A stretch of 64,000 nt of DNA from Pyrrhoderma lamaoense (taxonomy: Eukaryota; Basidiomycota; Agaricomycetes; Hymenochaetales; Hymenochaetaceae). Positions 62,738 through 64,000 of the stretch are shown here, one piece after another. The stretch's first letter is position 1. Every line of letters begins with the position of its first letter. The notes under the pieces are model-generated. The model was not told the origin of the DNA and made no database searches. It saw only the letters and a program-made list of their open reading frames with translations. The stretch spans positions 1 to 64,000 of the forward strand of contig NBAZ01000012.1 of NCBI GenBank assembly GCA_002794735.1, read 5' to 3'. A program made the position numbers and the translations under genes.

Positions 62738-64000
62738 GCAAGCATAATCTATGTCACAACGACTTGACTTTAGCGGCCAGACGACAGTCATGTGTACCTG
62801 GATATCTGGGGTTAAGCGTCGCCGGGATAGAGTAAACGATATGGTTTAGGGCTTCCTTTTTTTCTGATCTCACTCTCCAGCTTTTTTATACTTGTATATC
62901 CCTTCCCCCTTTCTCTGTACACATACTTTCTTCCTATTTCTATGGTATTCATTTCTCCTCTACTCTCTCCTGTTTCAGTAAGCGAATCCTCGTTAGCAGA
63001 TCATATATCCCCTTCTTTTTCTCTTCCTCTTTTTATTCTGCATACTGTCTTTTTTACCATCTCTCAATCATAGTTTTGACTCTTTTTCTTATACTTCTCG
63101 GAATTCCTTCTTTTTTTTTCACTACTCACCTTGCATGATTTCCCCCTCCTTTCGTCTATCCTTTTATTATCGTGCCTCTTGACACATCATTATTTCTGTG
63201 ATGTTCACTTCAATTTGGAACTCTGATCTTTTGGAACTATGTTCTTACTGTTATGCTTGACATGTAATGGATGTGAGTAACTATACTTAGTAAAAAATAA
63301 ACTTATTTGTAGAAGCACCAAGAGCAATTACATGATTCTTGGATGCCAATAGACTTTTCTTATACCTTCTTTCAATTTTGCTTTAGTGCTGCCCGCTTTA
63401 AGTAATCATCTTACGGAGCCATATGAAAATGTCTGTAGTTGATTGCAATTGATTTATAGTATAAGCTATACATAACGTAGGTTATTGCAACACTCTTATC
63501 ATGAAGTATATAACGAGCTTACGATCAGAAATGTTTATTGCCCCTCATTGCGAGTTAATTCCGATATCATCTAAACAGCAGATTGTCTAAGGGCAAGTCT
63601 GGGTCTAGTATGCATTGCAGCCCGTTCCTAAGTTAGAAGATATCTCCCTTTACGGCCACCATGCTGACTCAAAGACGCTTTAAAAGAGATTCCAAACCTC
63701 CTATATGACTTCCCTTCGGGCTGATTTGTGATCATCTTCCTCTTTTTATTTCTTGGTTCCATTATCATGATTTGGTATGGACTTTTTTCTCACTTGCAGT
63801 CTTGTCTGAACAAAAAAAAATTCTACAGAGGTGTCAACGTTCCTATCACAATCAACTTATGATGATGTTAAGATGTAATGATGGTTGTGGGTACTAGCTA
63901 CAACAAGTTGATTTACGTTACGTGGCACATGATTCGTGTTCTAAGTCAGATGACAACGAATGTTATTGTTATGGACTTGGCTTGGCATGGCACCCTCGGA
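62738..64000. other. Downstream flank of the G-alpha-like gene, no gene seen
   Basis: 62840-63200 is strongly pyrimidine-rich in the sense of the gene and probably includes its 3' UTR. The rest is AT-rich without supported frames up to the window edge. Confidence 0.5.

Overview
The window reads as nuclear DNA of a basidiomycete fungus, most likely a mushroom-forming agaricomycete. The evidence is dense short introns (about 50-70 nt, with CTAAC-type branch points), fungal-type FunK1 protein kinases, a Zn2Cys6 regulator, a CybS-type SDH anchor, a fungal CLASP-like TOG protein, and an atypical G-alpha-like GTPase of a kind I know from agarics. It is not prokaryotic: there are no operons, no Shine-Dalgarno sites and no CRISPR array.

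Layout. 1-9 kb is an accessory, partly decayed stretch. It holds a reading frame broken by five C-to-T-type stops, one near-complete FunK1 kinase (minus), a broken FunK1 remnant (plus) and a fragment coding for a coiled coil. 9-13.7 kb is a cytosolic Xaa-Pro aminopeptidase (minus) with a long disordered N-terminal extension and a 642-nt intron. 14.4-22.3 kb is a tandem pair of genes (minus) for a membrane-anchored WD40-like protein. The left copy is a pseudogene: lost start codon, nonsense codon and a 1.5-kb internal deletion. The right copy looks expressible. 22.8-38.7 kb is a conserved core: APS kinase, a GCK-III/STE20 kinase, a divergent CLASP-type TOG protein, the Paf1-complex subunit CTR9, and alanyl-tRNA synthetase with an in-frame upstream start that would add a mitochondrial leader. 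40.7-42.5 kb is a canonical G-alpha (minus). 44.6-49.3 kb is a large Zn2Cys6 transcription factor (minus). 49.8-50.1 kb is the SDH assembly factor SDHAF4/Sdh8. A gene-poor, microsatellite-rich 4.5 kb follows. 54.7-57.5 kb has a hemerythrin-like protein, the SDH anchor subunit SDHD/CybS and a tRNA-Arg(ACG) with an 8-nt intron. 57.5-59.1 kb has no convincing ORF but has strong hairpins and a possible Pol III RNA. 59.5-62.7 kb is an atypical G-alpha-like protein with changed G3 and G5 motifs and two microexons.

Themes. Two genes serve succinate dehydrogenase biogenesis (SDHAF4, SDHD). Two G-alpha-type genes lie 17 kb apart, and both have unusual switch II sequences (DVCGQ, DVGGA). The GCK-III kinase and the TOG-domain gene share a 167-bp divergent promoter.

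Caution. Several conserved genes, including the essential alanyl-tRNA synthetase, carry single-base frameshifts, mostly at G/C homopolymers. I read these mainly as consensus errors in the assembly rather than dead genes. Coordinates for spliced genes run from the first to the last coding base I could place. Exon joins were read by eye.
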